From assembly GCA_030704615.1 (NCBI GenBank), contig CM060732.1, forward strand, positions 46,543,053 to 46,607,052: DNA of 64,000 nt. The letters are read 5' to 3'. The notes below the pieces were generated by a model. The model worked only from the letters and a program-made list of their open reading frames with translations, was not told the DNA's origin and ran no database searches. Origin of the DNA: Takakia lepidozioides. Its lineage: Eukaryota; Streptophyta; Takakiopsida; Takakiales; Takakiaceae. Positions 45,940 to 56,500 of the stretch are shown one piece after another. The position numbers and the translations under genes were made by a program. Numbering within the stretch: the stretch's first letter is position 1; the number at the start of each line of letters is the position of its first letter.

Positions 45940-46794
45940 TTGTATGAAGGCCGTCAGGCTAGGCTTCCTCAGTCATTCACATTGGCAGAGACAGTGTCGA
46001 CGCCATCCATGGCACCAAGTTCTCGCCCGACTGTTACCGAGGCGGAGGTAACTATGTCATTGGGGAGAGCTATATGGGTAGCACCGCTACCTAGTGTTGC
46101 CAAGGCTACGACAGCTAGTGTGGTGCTAGGAGCGGCCACATCTGTGTGCCAGACTCCATTGTTCTCGGCTACCATGATTGCGACGCCGGGGGTAAGACCA
46201 GCTGAGGTGTTCAGGCTGGCAGCTACACTCTGTGAGAGTGGGGAGGTTACTTCATCTTCTGCGGAGATAGTGGGAGGTGTAGTGCCGGAGGGATCCTCGG
46301 ATTTGAGGGTCAAGACTGCCACAGCGGCGCCATGGCAAGCTGCAGCTGCCAGGTTGATGGAGCTGTCAGCTAGGCCAGCCATTGAGCGCACCATGGTGAC
46401 ACCTAGAGTTGTCATGTTAGACAACCAGGATGGCATTTTCTATTTGAGTGGACCGGCAGGCAAGAGATACCGGCCACTGCGGGTTTTGTTGGACTCGGGA
46501 GCTCAGCCATTGATGCTGGGCAGAACTGCTATTGCAGGCTTGGGCCTCACGGAGGCGGATATGGAGCCTTGTCCTTTCCAGATACAGACGTCTCTGGGAG
46601 GATCGGAGCAGGCTCGGGGCATGACATGGCGTGAGTTGGCTATCAGACTACGGCCGGATCACCCTACAGATGGCTCAATGATGCGAGCCAAGGCCATTGT
46701 GACAGACGCGGTCTCATACGATGTCCTGGTTGGTGGGGCAGTGTTGTACCCCAAGGGCTTCACCCTGGATTTTTGGGAGGAATCAGCTTCCTAG
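45940..46794 (+). pseudogene. Retroelement polyprotein: aspartic protease segment
   Basis: The first ~150 residues are Ala/Thr/Val-rich and unassigned. A retropepsin domain follows, with LLDSGAQPLMLG (catalytic Asp codon at 46,492) and later YDVLVGGAVL, the usual hydrophobic-Gly motif. It would cleave the polyprotein. The frame opens after a TAG at 45,925 without a clear ATG, consistent with a 5'-truncated gag-pol frame, and ends at TAG 46,792-46,794, eleven codons before the next open stretch in the same frame. Confidence 0.75.
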
Positions 46795-46827
46795 AGGCCT
46801 GCATGGCAGTCAGGGGAGGGCCGGCGT

Positions 46828-48453
46828 GTGCAGCTCCATGTGACGTTCATAGGAGGAGTTGTGGTTACCCAGCGAGGCAAGATGCCGACACTAGCAGCAT
46901 TCACAGCGGCAGTGAGTTGGCCTATAGAGTTGCTTGAGGGCAACGCTCATTCAGAGGATGTGCCACCTCCGGGAGAGGAGGATGACATGTATGGTATGGC
47001 GGAGTTACCTACTATGGTTGCTCAGACTCCATTGTGGGGCACGAGAAAAGATTTGCAGTGGGATGCTGATCGACGGGTGCAACAAACCTGGGTGGAGGCT
47101 TTTGTACCGTCAGGAGAGGAGGAGAGTGCGGGGATTGCACCAGGACCACCTCAGTTGTCTCCATTGGACACCACACCTATTGTGTGGCAGTATCTGGATG
47201 AAGGCATTTGTCTTCTGGACTTGTTTGGCGGGATCAGCACCGGATTACATGCTGTATTACAAGCAGGTGTACGAGTCTGGCGTTACCTGTATGTGGAGAG
47301 GGATGAGACTGCACGACGCGTTTCATTTTGTCATGTTGCTCAGTTGGTGCAACGGTACCCTGAGTTGTTGTCGGTGTCTGCAATTCGTGGATATCAGCAG
47401 GCCTTGCCAGCAGACATTTTGTTGCTGGGGGCGCAGGATTTGGAGCGGGTTGGCTCCATTGATCTGGTAGTGGCAGGTTGGCCCTGCCAAGGGCATTCAT
47501 CAGCCGAGCATGACAATGGATTGCGAGACTCGAGGTCGGGTCTGTTTTGGGAGATGGTGCGGGTTTTGCGCCACTTGCAGCTTCATCAAGCTGTATCTCC
47601 AGCATACATCTTGGAGAATGTGCCACTGATGGGCGATTCTCGGGCCAGGGTGATGGCCAATGTGCATCAAGTCCGGTCGTGGCTTGGGTCAGCAGTGTTG
47701 CTAGATGCAGCTACAGTGGGGTCACGGGCTCATCGACCACGGCTATGGTGGACTAACTTGATGCCACCCGCACTGCTCAAGCGTGCATTTGATGGGGTGC
47801 AGCGGCCAGCACATCTCACATTGGATAACATTCTGGACACAGGGAGGCAGTCTCAGCGTGTGAGACACGATGACCGTTTGCCTTTGGCAGTGGTCAACAA
47901 GGTGGGTCAACCACGAGCAACATTACCTACACTGCTCAGCTTCCCAGGATCGCATGCTTTCCGGGATAGTGGACCTGGCCTCCTGTGGGATGCTCAGTTG
48001 CAGCAATTAGTGGAGCCTAATGCTGATGAGCGTGAGCGGGCAATGGGTTTTACCACTGGTACCACGGCGGTGTCGTCTCTTTCTGAGGCATCACGTCATC
48101 AAGTGTTGGGGCAAGCAATGGATCTCAATTGCTTGACCTGGATTATCAGCTTGGCTCTGGCTGAGCAACGCAGAGTGCGGAGTACACTTCCCTCGATGGT
48201 CTCTCTGCCTACCGAGATGGTACAGGCAGTGAGTGGGGGCGAGCATGTGAGGACCACGGGGTGCATGCATCCATGGCACACGTGGGAGGTGCTCGAGGTT
48301 CAGAGGGAGTTGGCAGCCAAGGCGGCTGTGATGGATGAGGTTGGGGATTCTTCTCGGGTTGAGGAGGTCCTCAAGGATGAGATGATGGGGCAGGATGAGG
48401 CCTTGTCATTGACTGAACAGGCAGGGAGTACTGCTCAAGAGGTTGCAACATAG
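46828..48453 (+). CDS. Retroelement-borne C5 cytosine DNA methyltransferase domain
   Basis: 541 codons without interruption. C5-methyltransferase motifs occur in canonical order: motif I DLFGGISTG (residues ~131-139, SAM binding), motif IV GWPCQGHS (catalytic Cys220, codon at 47,485), motif VI ILENVP (263-265), motif VIII RAHRPRLWWTN (300-310), and a C-terminal motif X-like LGQAMDLNCLTW. The variable region between VIII and X would contact the target DNA. Such enzymes transfer a methyl group from SAM to cytosine C5. The first ~120 residues link to the protease; no chromatin-binding domain of CMT or DRM type is visible. Some features recall DNMT3 (a single compact catalytic domain), but the subfamily is not decided. 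The frame is continuous with the protease before and the RT after, apart from stop codons. Confidence 0.88.
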   Translation: MQLHVTFIGGVVVTQRGKMPTLAAFTAAVSWPIELLEGNAHSEDVPPPGEEDDMYGMAELPTMVAQTPLWGTRKDLQWDADRRVQQTWVEAFVPSGEEESAGIAPGPPQLSPLDTTPIVWQYLDEGICLLDLFGGISTGLHAVLQAGVRVWRYLYVERDETARRVSFCHVAQLVQRYPELLSVSAIRGYQQALPADILLLGAQDLERVGSIDLVVAGWPCQGHSSAEHDNGLRDSRSGLFWEMVRVLRHLQLHQAVSPAYILENVPLMGDSRARVMANVHQVRSWLGSAVLLDAATVGSRAHRPRLWWTNLMPPALLKRAFDGVQRPAHLTLDNILDTGRQSQRVRHDDRLPLAVVNKVGQPRATLPTLLSFPGSHAFRDSGPGLLWDAQLQQLVEPNADERERAMGFTTGTTAVSSLSEASRHQVLGQAMDLNCLTWIISLALAEQRRVRSTLPSMVSLPTEMVQAVSGGEHVRTTGCMHPWHTWEVLEVQRELAAKAAVMDEVGDSSRVEEVLKDEMMGQDEALSLTEQAGSTAQEVAT

Positions 48454-49809
48454 CAACCACTGGACGCGTTCTCTACCTCTAAGCCCACTGGACTTAAAGT
48501 TGCAGTTACGGAGGACAACTGGGAGCCTGACATTGGACCCATTGTCACCGGAGGAGAGAGATGACGTATACGGCAGTTCCTGAGGGCTTACAGGAATTGC
48601 TTTGCCTTCAGTTTGAAGGACTTGGGAGCACTGAAGGGTCAAGAGATCCGTATTGAGTTGGCCACTGACACGCCAATCTTTCGGAGACCCTATAGATATA
48701 GTGACATGGAGAGGTCTTTGATTCAGATGAGGACTCAAGATCTCTGGGAGGCAGGTTTGATGGAGCTCTCTGGTGGAGAGTATGCTTCAGCCACAGTGAT
48801 GCCAGCCAAGAAAGATGTCTATGACAATTGGATGGAGAGACGTATGTGCGGTGATTACCGGTCTGTAAATCGTCAGACCAAGTCCGATAAGTATGCCATG
48901 CCAACACCAGAGGAGATCTTTGATGCCATCGGGCATGCTAAGGCCTTTAGCACTTTGGATTTACGATCCGGATATCACCAGTTGCCAATCAAGGAGGCGG
49001 ACAAGCAGAAGACGACATTCTGGGGGATCAATGAGCACGGCAAGGATTACCTATATCAGTGGCGGTTCTTACCATTTGGGCTTAAGAATGCTCCTACAGA
49101 GTTTCAGAGAGTCATGGATAGGATTCTAGCAGGGGTGGACTTTGCTCGGTGCTACATAGATGACATCATCATCTTTAGTGTTACGATGGAGGAGCATGAG
49201 AGACACCTTCAGGTGGTATTGGAGCGCTTGAGAGCGCACGGATTGAAGTTGCATCCGGGGAAGTGCAAGTTTTTCCACAACCAGATTGAGTATATGGGTC
49301 ACATGATATATCCTGGAGGATTGGGGGTACAACAGACTAAGGTAGAGGCCATTGCACAAATTCCACGCCCCACGGATGTGAGCCGAGTTCGAGCTTTCAT
49401 GGGGTTGGCAAACTATTATAGACGGTTTGTCAAGGGATTTAGTACCATTGCAAAGGCTCTAACCAAGCTGACCAAGGTGGACCAGGAGTGGCAGTGGGAA
49501 GATGAGCAGGAACGAGCTTTTCAAGAGCTCAAGGCGAGGTTGACCTCGGCGCCTATCCTGAGACGACCTATCAGGGGGCGTCCCTTTCAGCTGCATACGG
49601 ATTGGAGCATGCTGGGGCTTGGAGCGGTGCTCACACAGGTGGATGATGAGGGAAGAGAGTTTGTAGTGGCTTATGCTAGCCGCTCGAACAATGCTGCAGA
49701 GGCTAAGTACAGCTCATATGAGGGAGAGTGCTTAGCTGCAGTGTGGGCCGTGGCACACTTCAGGTGCTATCTATACGGCAATCTTTTCACCCTTATCACG
49801 GATCACTAG
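48454..49809 (+). pseudogene. Retroelement reverse transcriptase and start of RNase H
   Basis: After a link with one TGA (48,562), RT motifs follow in order: MCGDYRSVNRQT, FSTLDLRSGYHQLP, FLPFGLKNAPTEFQRVMD, and YIDDIIIFS with the catalytic Asp pair. Next comes the thumb/connection region with ANYYRRFVKGFS, then RNase H with its first Asp (LHTDWSMLGLGAVL) and Glu (SSYEGECLAAVWA). A TAG at 49,807 follows TDH, where other elements continue with a residue and PLKWL. Family: Ty3/gypsy. Confidence 0.9.
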
Positions 49810-50277
49810 CCACTCAAGTGGTTGATGGAGTCAGACAAGCTGACGGGGAAGCTTGCACGGTGGGCACTTATACTCCAGGAGTATGACTTTCAGGTTGTGC
49901 ATCGACCGGGTTTGGTCAATCGGGATGCGGATGGATTGAGTCGCAATCCATGCATGAGCCAGCAAGATGACACTGGAGCTCGGTGGCATGGTGAGACGGA
50001 TGAGGAGATGGTGCCGGGATGGCATGCATCTGCATTTTTGTGTATCTTGGCATCGGAAAGTCAGGTTGGACCTACAACAGGGATGACTGTAGACGGAGTG
50101 TCTGAGGACCCTGAGGCTAGTGATGAGCCAGGTGGTGCCAGGGATATACATGAGGATTCGGCTGTGTTGGACTACCTCCGCACGGGAGACACGGCAGCCA
50201 CTCTGACTGCCAGGGAGAGGGATCGGATCCTGCAACGAGCCAAGAGGTTCAAGTGGGAGGGGATACACCTACTTTGA
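49810..50277 (+). pseudogene. Retroelement RNase H C-terminus and linker
   Basis: Continues the same frame after the TAG with PLKWLMESDKLTGKLARWA and VVHRPGLVNRDADGLSRNP, the conserved end of Ty3/gypsy RNase H. A ~100-residue linker to integrase follows. It ends at TGA 50,275. Confidence 0.85.
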
Positions 50278-51587
50278 GTGTGGGAGAATGGTCGGGTGAG
50301 GATTGTGCCTCACCCCACACAGCGTGCACGGTTAGTGCGGCATGCCCATGAGGAGTTGGGGCATTTTGGAGTGCGACGCACTCACAATTTACTGCAGGGG
50401 CAGTATTGGTGGCGTGGTATGCATACAGAGGTGCAACAATTCGTGGCTAGGTGCATGGTGTGTGACAGGGTGTGTGCTTCATTCAACGCCCCTACACCAT
50501 AGTTGCATCCTTTACCAATCATGGGATTGGGCTACAGGTGGAGTCTTGACTTCGTAGGACCGTTGCCACTGACTATGCGCCATCACAGATATGTGTTGGT
50601 GATGGTGGAGCACTTCTCCAAGTGGATTGAGTTAGTTCCATTGCCTGACAAGGCTAGTGAGGGGGCTGCGAATGCATTCTTGGATCGTGTGCTTAGCCGA
50701 TTTGGTGCTCCAGCTGAGGTACTCACGGACCAAGGGAGAGAGTTCTTGGGGAGTTTCAGGCTTTGTGTGATAAAGCCTTGATAGACCACCGCACCACTTC
50801 TCGGGATCATCCTGAGGCCGATGGCTTAGCAGAGAGAGTTGTTCAGACGGTGAAGAGGGGTTTGCGCAAGTATGGCTTGCAGAAGGGACACCTAGGAGAT
50901 TGGGATCTTCAGGTTCATTGGTTAGCCATGGGCTACAGGTTCAACAAACAAGCATCACTTGCCTCCTTCTCACCATATTTCCTTCTCTTTGGCCGAGAGC
51001 CGGATTTGCCTGCTGCCATTCGTAGGGACACTGCTCAAATCCTTAACCTTGACGATCCGGACGTGTGGGTACGTGCATATGATCAGCATGCAGAGTTGTT
51101 CAAGAAAGTCATGCCCATGGCTTTTGAGAACCTTGCCATTGCACAACACCGTGATACGTTGAGGTATGCCACTATACGTGGTGGAGGATATCGTCATGGG
51201 GTTCGGAGGTTTAGCCCTTGTGACTATGTTTATTTGCAGCAGACTGCTCCTACGACTCTGGATGTTACTGCAGGGCGTGTTATTCTGAGGGTTCGAGAGG
51301 TGTTGCCCTCAGGGGTCCTGATCTTGGAGGGTCGGGATGGCATGACTTGGAAGGACCATGTGCGTAATTGTGCGCCATGTCACCTCCCCAATGTCGATGA
51401 CAAAGTTGACCCAAACTTGGCAGTGGTACCTGCAGGTTTGAGGTGCATGCTCTGTGGGTCTGCCAAAGGGGCAGCCACCATGCTGGTGTGTGATCGATGC
51501 TCAAGGGGATGACATATGGGATGCTTGACACCACCTCTTGAGAAGGTTCCTGACGGAGATTGGTTGTGTCCACACTGCTTGGGATAG
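50278..51587 (+). pseudogene. Retroelement integrase with C-terminal PHD finger
   Basis: The N-terminal HHCC zinc-binding region (HAHEELGHFG to CMVC) is followed after a TAG (50,500) by the DDE core: WSLDFVGPLP, VLTDQGREFLG and, in the +1 frame after a one-base loss near 50,745, HPEADGLAER with the catalytic Glu. A GPY/F-like region (VILRVREVLPSG) comes next. The end is a classical PHD finger, 51,444-51,584: CMLC, then CDRC, a TGA at 51,510, HMGC and CPHC with the preceding Trp, giving C4HC3. PHD fingers read histone H3 tails; here it takes the place where chromoviruses carry a chromodomain. Confidence 0.85.
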
Positions 51588-51834
51588 TGGCAGTGGACAT
51601 GACTGGAGGCAGCTAACAAGACATGGGAGGCCAAGCTCATAGGAGTCAATACATGAGATCCCAAGCTCAAGTTCACAGGTTGCAAGACGGTGACTAACAA
51701 TGGGGCAACTCTTGCACCCGGCCTCTTGATCTATCGAGTTTGAGTGTAGTAGGGATAGTGGTGGAGGACTTAGTGAGGCTATGGTCATTATCACATCTTG
51801 TGGCTACCTGGACTTAGAGGGATCTAAGCACCAG

Positions 51835-51960
51835 CTAGGGGGGCGATTGTGTGGACTAGTGACTGCCATAGTGGGCAGCATAGTGGCAACCTAGTGACTG
51901 ACTAGTTGTAGCCTAGTGGTTGGACTAGTGGTGGACTAGTGGTATACTAGTGTGTGGTGT
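51835..51960 (+). mobile_element. Putative polypurine tract and truncated 3' LTR
   Basis: AGCTAGGGGGGCGAT is directly followed by TGTGTGGACTAGTGAC at 51,848, the layout expected at the start of a 3' LTR. The next ~110 bp are built from CTAGTGG-like words. No second copy exists upstream, so the LTR call rests on position only. Confidence 0.45.
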
Positions 51961-52014
51961 GCACATGTGTTGTGTGGTTTTGGACAGCGATGTAGTTGTG
52001 TACGATATGTATGC

Positions 52015-52665
52015 GCACGACAGGGCACCCTTGGCGTGCAAACCGCTGAAGAGGGAATGAGGCTGATAAGTGACCATTCACTGAGACCCTGCTAGATGAG
52101 AATGTGAACAATATCGTAACCCATTTGCAGAAGGATTGGGGAAAACCCAATTTTGCCAAGGCTGCAAGCAGGTATGACCATTCAACTCGATCGAAAGCCT
52201 TTTCAAAATCCAAAAGGAGGAGAGCTATGGCTTGATTTGCCCTAGAGGCATAATCTGGAATTTCTTGGGCCAAAAGGAGGTTATCGAGTATATACCTACC
52301 CTTGATAAATCCTGTTTGGTTTGGCCTTATAATTGATGGAAGGAGGGGTTGCAATCTGAGTCAGCGCCTTAGCCACGATTTTGTATGCAACATTTGGAAA
52401 GGTTATGCGACGGTAATTGGATATGTTTGTCCTATCACCTTTTTTGTACAGTAAGGTGATAACCCCTTGTGACATAAGGGGGGGAATGTGCCCCCGGTGT
52501 GAAATCCCCCCAGATCTCAGGCCACAAAGCTTTGTAAAGTTCAACAGACATTCCATCCATTGGCTTTGGTATTGAAGCTGAAAGGCTGGAAGGCTGGTCA
52601 ATGAGCTCCAATATAGTTTGGTAGGCACGCCGCATCCTTGTGGCCGGGGCTCTGACCATCCACAG
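52015..52665 (-). pseudogene. LINE reverse transcriptase fragment, minus strand
   Basis: Read right to left: DGMSVELYKALWPEIWGDF, then GVITLLYKKGDRTNISNYR, then RPNQTGFIKGRYILDN, LLLDFEKAFDRVEWSYL, and a segment ending near RQGCP. These are the first RT motifs of a plant L1-type element, in three frames. The YADD block and everything after it are missing. It borders the retroelement's putative LTR. Confidence 0.85.
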
Positions 52666-53153
52666 TTCTTAAAAGAAATAAAGATAAAAATCTAAACATG
52701 ACCAATCATCCGCATTAGTAGTTGGACAGGCGGTTTGTCACCGGGCGAGGAAGAGGAGGGTGGCCCCATGGCGGAAACTGGCAGGGCACTAGGTCGTCTT
52801 GTCGCGCGAGGGCCACGCTGCGCAGTGCCCCCGGCCCCATGGGCTTCTCTCTCATGCTTCCTCTCTTTTTCTTCCCTTTCTTCCCCGTCTCCCCCTTTCA
52901 ATTCTTGTGAGAAGGTCCCATTTTAGTATTGCAAGCAGTTTTGTGGAAAACTGCAAGGATCCGCACGATTAGGCAGAAAGAGAGGAGTTTGTTAGGATCT
53001 GGCGAAGGCATCCTAACATCGGACTGCATTAAAAGCAGTTGTGTTGACGATTTTGAAGAATCGACAGAAAGAAGGGAGAGAGGAGTTTTAGGGTTCGGTG
53101 AGCGCACGGTTTGAAGCAAGCGTAGAGGTGGAGGCAGGCACAACCTAACATCC
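52666..53153 (+). promoter_or_regulatory. Upstream region and probable 5' UTR of MOS1-like copy B
   Basis: CT-rich tracts near 52,855-52,900 followed by GA-rich tracts near 52,975-53,090 resemble plant core-promoter and leader sequence. No clear TATA box. The transcription start is not determined. Confidence 0.35.
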
Positions 53154-53231
53154 ATGCTAATGCCGGCGTGCAAAAACGAGCACAATCCATGGCGCGGGCC
53201 TCCAACAGCAACACCAAGTTTGCATCCGTAA
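53154..53231 (+). promoter_or_regulatory. Upstream ORF overlapping the MOS1-like start codon
   Basis: An ATG at 53,154 (and again in frame at 53,160) opens a 25-codon frame that ends at TAA 53,229-53,231. It runs past the main ATG (53,189) in another frame. If transcribed it could reduce initiation at the main start. The sequence alone does not show that it is in the mRNA. Confidence 0.4.
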
Positions 53232-53561
53232 ACCTGAACAAGAGCTATGGCAAGCCGGCAGTCACAGTGCCAGGCGGTCTGGGAGGAGGAGCTCCGTCGT
53301 CCTCTGGCCGCGCCCGGATCTCCTCGCAGGGTGGCATGCTCCTTCTTACGCGGCCGGGCCGTCCGCAGCCTGCTGCCGCCGCCCAGAAGGGTGGCAAACT
53401 TACAGTGCCGCTCCCTGTTAATCTGCCCTCTCTTCGGAGGGAGCATGCAGGGAATGATCCTACTATCGCGCTCGTTGGTGGCACTTCAGGATGGTCGAAG
53501 ACTCAGCAACAAGAGGAGTCGACGGTACCTGCTTCTGTGACTATTTCATCAGAGTCTGCAG
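53189..53561 (+). CDS. MOS1-like copy B, exon 1 (BAT2_N domain)
   Basis: ATG at 53,189 and donor GT at 53,562, phase 1. Encodes the conserved N-terminal BAT2 domain, about residues 7-110, interrupted by a Gly/Ser/Pro-rich insert. Copy A's counterpart is outside the window. Confidence 0.88.
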
Positions 53562-56500
53562 GTATGTTTGGTTCCATTCAAATAAAGAATGTCGCTTGAA
53601 AGCATACGACAACGGAAGTATGCACAAGCACATGATGCTGCATATAGATGTACACGCTCAGGGACAAAATCGAGGAGCCAGAAATCTGTCGTCTTTACAT
53701 CGGTTGAATTTTCCCAGCAGCCAAGACTTAAGGCATAGAGAGAAATGTAGAACGATTTAACTGTCTACCAACACGCTCATGACTGTGGTGGCTTTACAAT
53801 GTGGCTTAATGGCTAGAAACTTTTCTATTGTACTTTCTTGGTTGCACATTGGCTCCTATTGACAATTTACTCAAGGTAGATCTCCCCTACCGTTTTATTT
53901 GGGAGGATGGAGAATGCAGGGAGGAACAGAGGCGAGGGCGGCATACTTTGGAAAAGACAAAAAAGGATGTAGAAGCTTCAGGCCAATGAAACTATGGGGT
54001 TGTAGAGGAGGGCATTACCCTACCTGTTTAGACATGCCAATAGAAAGAGATCTTAATGGAGAGATATTGAGAATAACACAGGCAGAAAGAGGGTCATATC
54101 GAGAATTAATTAGAATGTACTCGAGGCGATTCAGGTGAGAGTTAATTAGAATGTACTCATAAGACGTTGTTTGCCGTAGCCTCGCGGCCATTGATGAGAG
54201 TGAGATCAGTAGAGGTGCTGAATGCAATAGGTCTGAGCGGTATGTTGAAAGGTACATCTGTGGGTTTTGAGTGCAACTCTTTAGACAGTCTGATTTGAAT
54301 TTTTTCGCAGTCTCTTCACTGATCCCCCCTGAAATCCACCAGCATTGTTTATTCCAGGCATTCCAAGAGTGTCACCAGCTCTGAGTGCTGGATCCACATG
54401 GGGGACATCGGCCTCGCCACCTGGGCTTCCAAGTGCATCTGTCAACGGCGAACACTGGCCTGTGCCAATCCAAGTAGCAAGCCACAGGACAAATGAAGCA
54501 GTAGCGAACAGACCAGGTGTATACAGGCCGCCTCGTGGGCACTCCCTGCAATCCAATTCTGCCCCCCTCCCAGCAGGAGATGTGGGCCCAACAGTGGCGA
54601 AGGCTGTAGTGCTGAGAGGAGAAGACTTCCCTGCATTGCAGGCGGCCCTCCCTCTTCCTCCATCCCCTCCCCAGCAGCGGCAGAAGGAGTTACAGCAAAA
54701 GCAGAGGGAGAAACAACAAGAGCTCAAAGAACAGCAACAGCGGCTGCAGCAGCTCTCCGAGCAGCACTTGTCACCCAAGGAAGATGCCTTGCAATCCCAG
54801 TATGGAGGTTGGTGTTTATGTCCACCATTGTCTTAAAGAACTCTTCTCAGTCACATTTGGATGAGTCTGAAAATTAAGTTTGCTGGGTGAGTAGAGCACA
54901 ACAGGGAAGGAAACTGTCAAGAAAGCTTAGAAGCCTGATAGGGGGAGAGATTACTGCTGTCATGTTAAGACGGTTCGATTGATCCATACAGAATGAGACA
55001 CATCCAATCCTTTACAGTCTCTTTCCATGTTTTTCAGCTTACTTCTAGTGTGGGTGGGTGTGTGGGTTTCATGTAGTTTTAGTTTTAATCGCTAGAGCTA
55101 ACCACATTGTTAGTCAAGCACTTGATGCGCAAGATTAGTACATCAGAAACCTGTGCCAAAGATACCAAATATTTACTTCAAAGGTATGATATTTATCATA
55201 TCATAGCCTGGAGGTTTTCAAGCTAGTATACTGCGTCATCATATTTCTATCCTCTATTCTAAAAGGACCGAAACCCATACGCAGGTTTGGGAGAAGAAAG
55301 CCCCTTAGATGGGAGCTATTTGTAGCTTTCAAGGCAAGGGTGAGGCCTTACCTGCTTCTGTCCCACCAGGCTTCTCTCGCTTCACCTATGTTCATGTGCA
55401 CCAAGAGAGACATAGGAGACTCGAGTTGAAATGACAGGTAGAACATTGCAGAGTTCGAACAAGTAGATCAATGTTTGGAAAGCAGCAAGGAAAACCTTCT
55501 AACTTATGCTGTAGGCATAAGCCTCCCACTGGAGTGTTTCTTTAGGATGAGGCCATACCGCCAATCTTCAGTTTCATGCATCCAATGATAGAGTCTTCGT
55601 TCCTTGAGAAATGCAGACTGAGCTGTTTCTCTTCTCATCGAAACCTCTATGGCATGGAAGGTGCAAGGATAATATCATGCTCATTTAACAGTTACCAACT
55701 CAAGCCTCTGGAAGAAATCAGGTTGGATTGTGGTGGAATCAACTACAAACCCCAGCATTAAAAGAGGTTGCAGGTTTTACAGTAGCTCAATGTTAATCCA
55801 GAGCCCTAGTTTTGCGGGATCTCTATCATGGGTGATTCGAAACCCGAAAAATCCCAGTTATACTGGACAGTTAATAGAGAGGACAGAAATAGGGAATAGG
55901 CACGTGAGGGGCTCACTCCAGTAGTGTGACTTACCTCGATATAAACAATTAGTTTGGCTTTCCAGATAGCCCTTCACACACGCACATCAATCTGCTGTGT
56001 GTGAGCGGTCCAAAAGTGAGACCCCAACAGGCCAGGGCTTTAGGCTCAGCCTCTAGATTTTGAAAGTTGGTATGAACAGAGGTGCTGGAACCATGTTCCT
56101 GAAGCTCTGGTGAGAGATACTTGGGACAATGAATCTGAAAATGGATATTTCTTAAGGTTATTCGCACATGGCGCAATTACAATCTCCTTTTCCTCTCTTT
56201 ATAGTTTGTTGTTCAAAGGTAGGCTGCCCGCCCTGAGTTTAAATGTAAGTTCAGTAGAGAGAGTGACGAGAAGCTTCAAGAGCTTATGGGACAAAGAAAG
56301 AAAGAAGTTTGACCCGACCAAGAAAGCTATTCCATTGTCAGAGGGACTCATCTATGTAAGCTTCTCCTCATAGTTGCAAACTACAGTCAATAATCTAAGA
56401 CTTTGAATAGTCAAAAGCTTATTGCCCTCAAATTTCATAATAGGGGGAGACCGACAATGTTGTCCTATCTCAATCCATGGCCTTCTCCTCTGCATGCAAT

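Larger units (their letters stand above)
45940..51960 (+). mobile_element. Ty3/gypsy-type retroelement encoding a DNA methyltransferase and a PHD finger
   Basis: Domain order is protease, cytosine-5 DNA methyltransferase, reverse transcriptase, RNase H, integrase, PHD finger. RT before integrase identifies Ty3/gypsy (Metaviridae-like). The protease, methyltransferase and RT-to-integrase parts share one reading frame, so they belonged to one polyprotein. The copy is dead: stops at 46,792, 48,451, 48,562, 49,807, 50,275, 50,500 and 51,510 and a one-base loss near 50,745. No gag or 5' LTR is recognisable. A purine run (51,835-51,847) precedes TGTGTGGACTAG at 51,848, probably the polypurine tract and start of a 3' LTR, cut off by a LINE fragment near 52,015. 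Confidence 0.88.

Noticed and set aside
45806-46051. Arg/Glu-rich open frame before the protease as a possible gag
   Set aside because: No CCHC knuckle or Gag-like motif, a different frame from the protease, and composition follows an A-rich tract.
45969-46436. Minus-strand 155-codon open frame over the protease segment
   Set aside because: Opposite strand of the retroelement polyprotein; no motif recognised.
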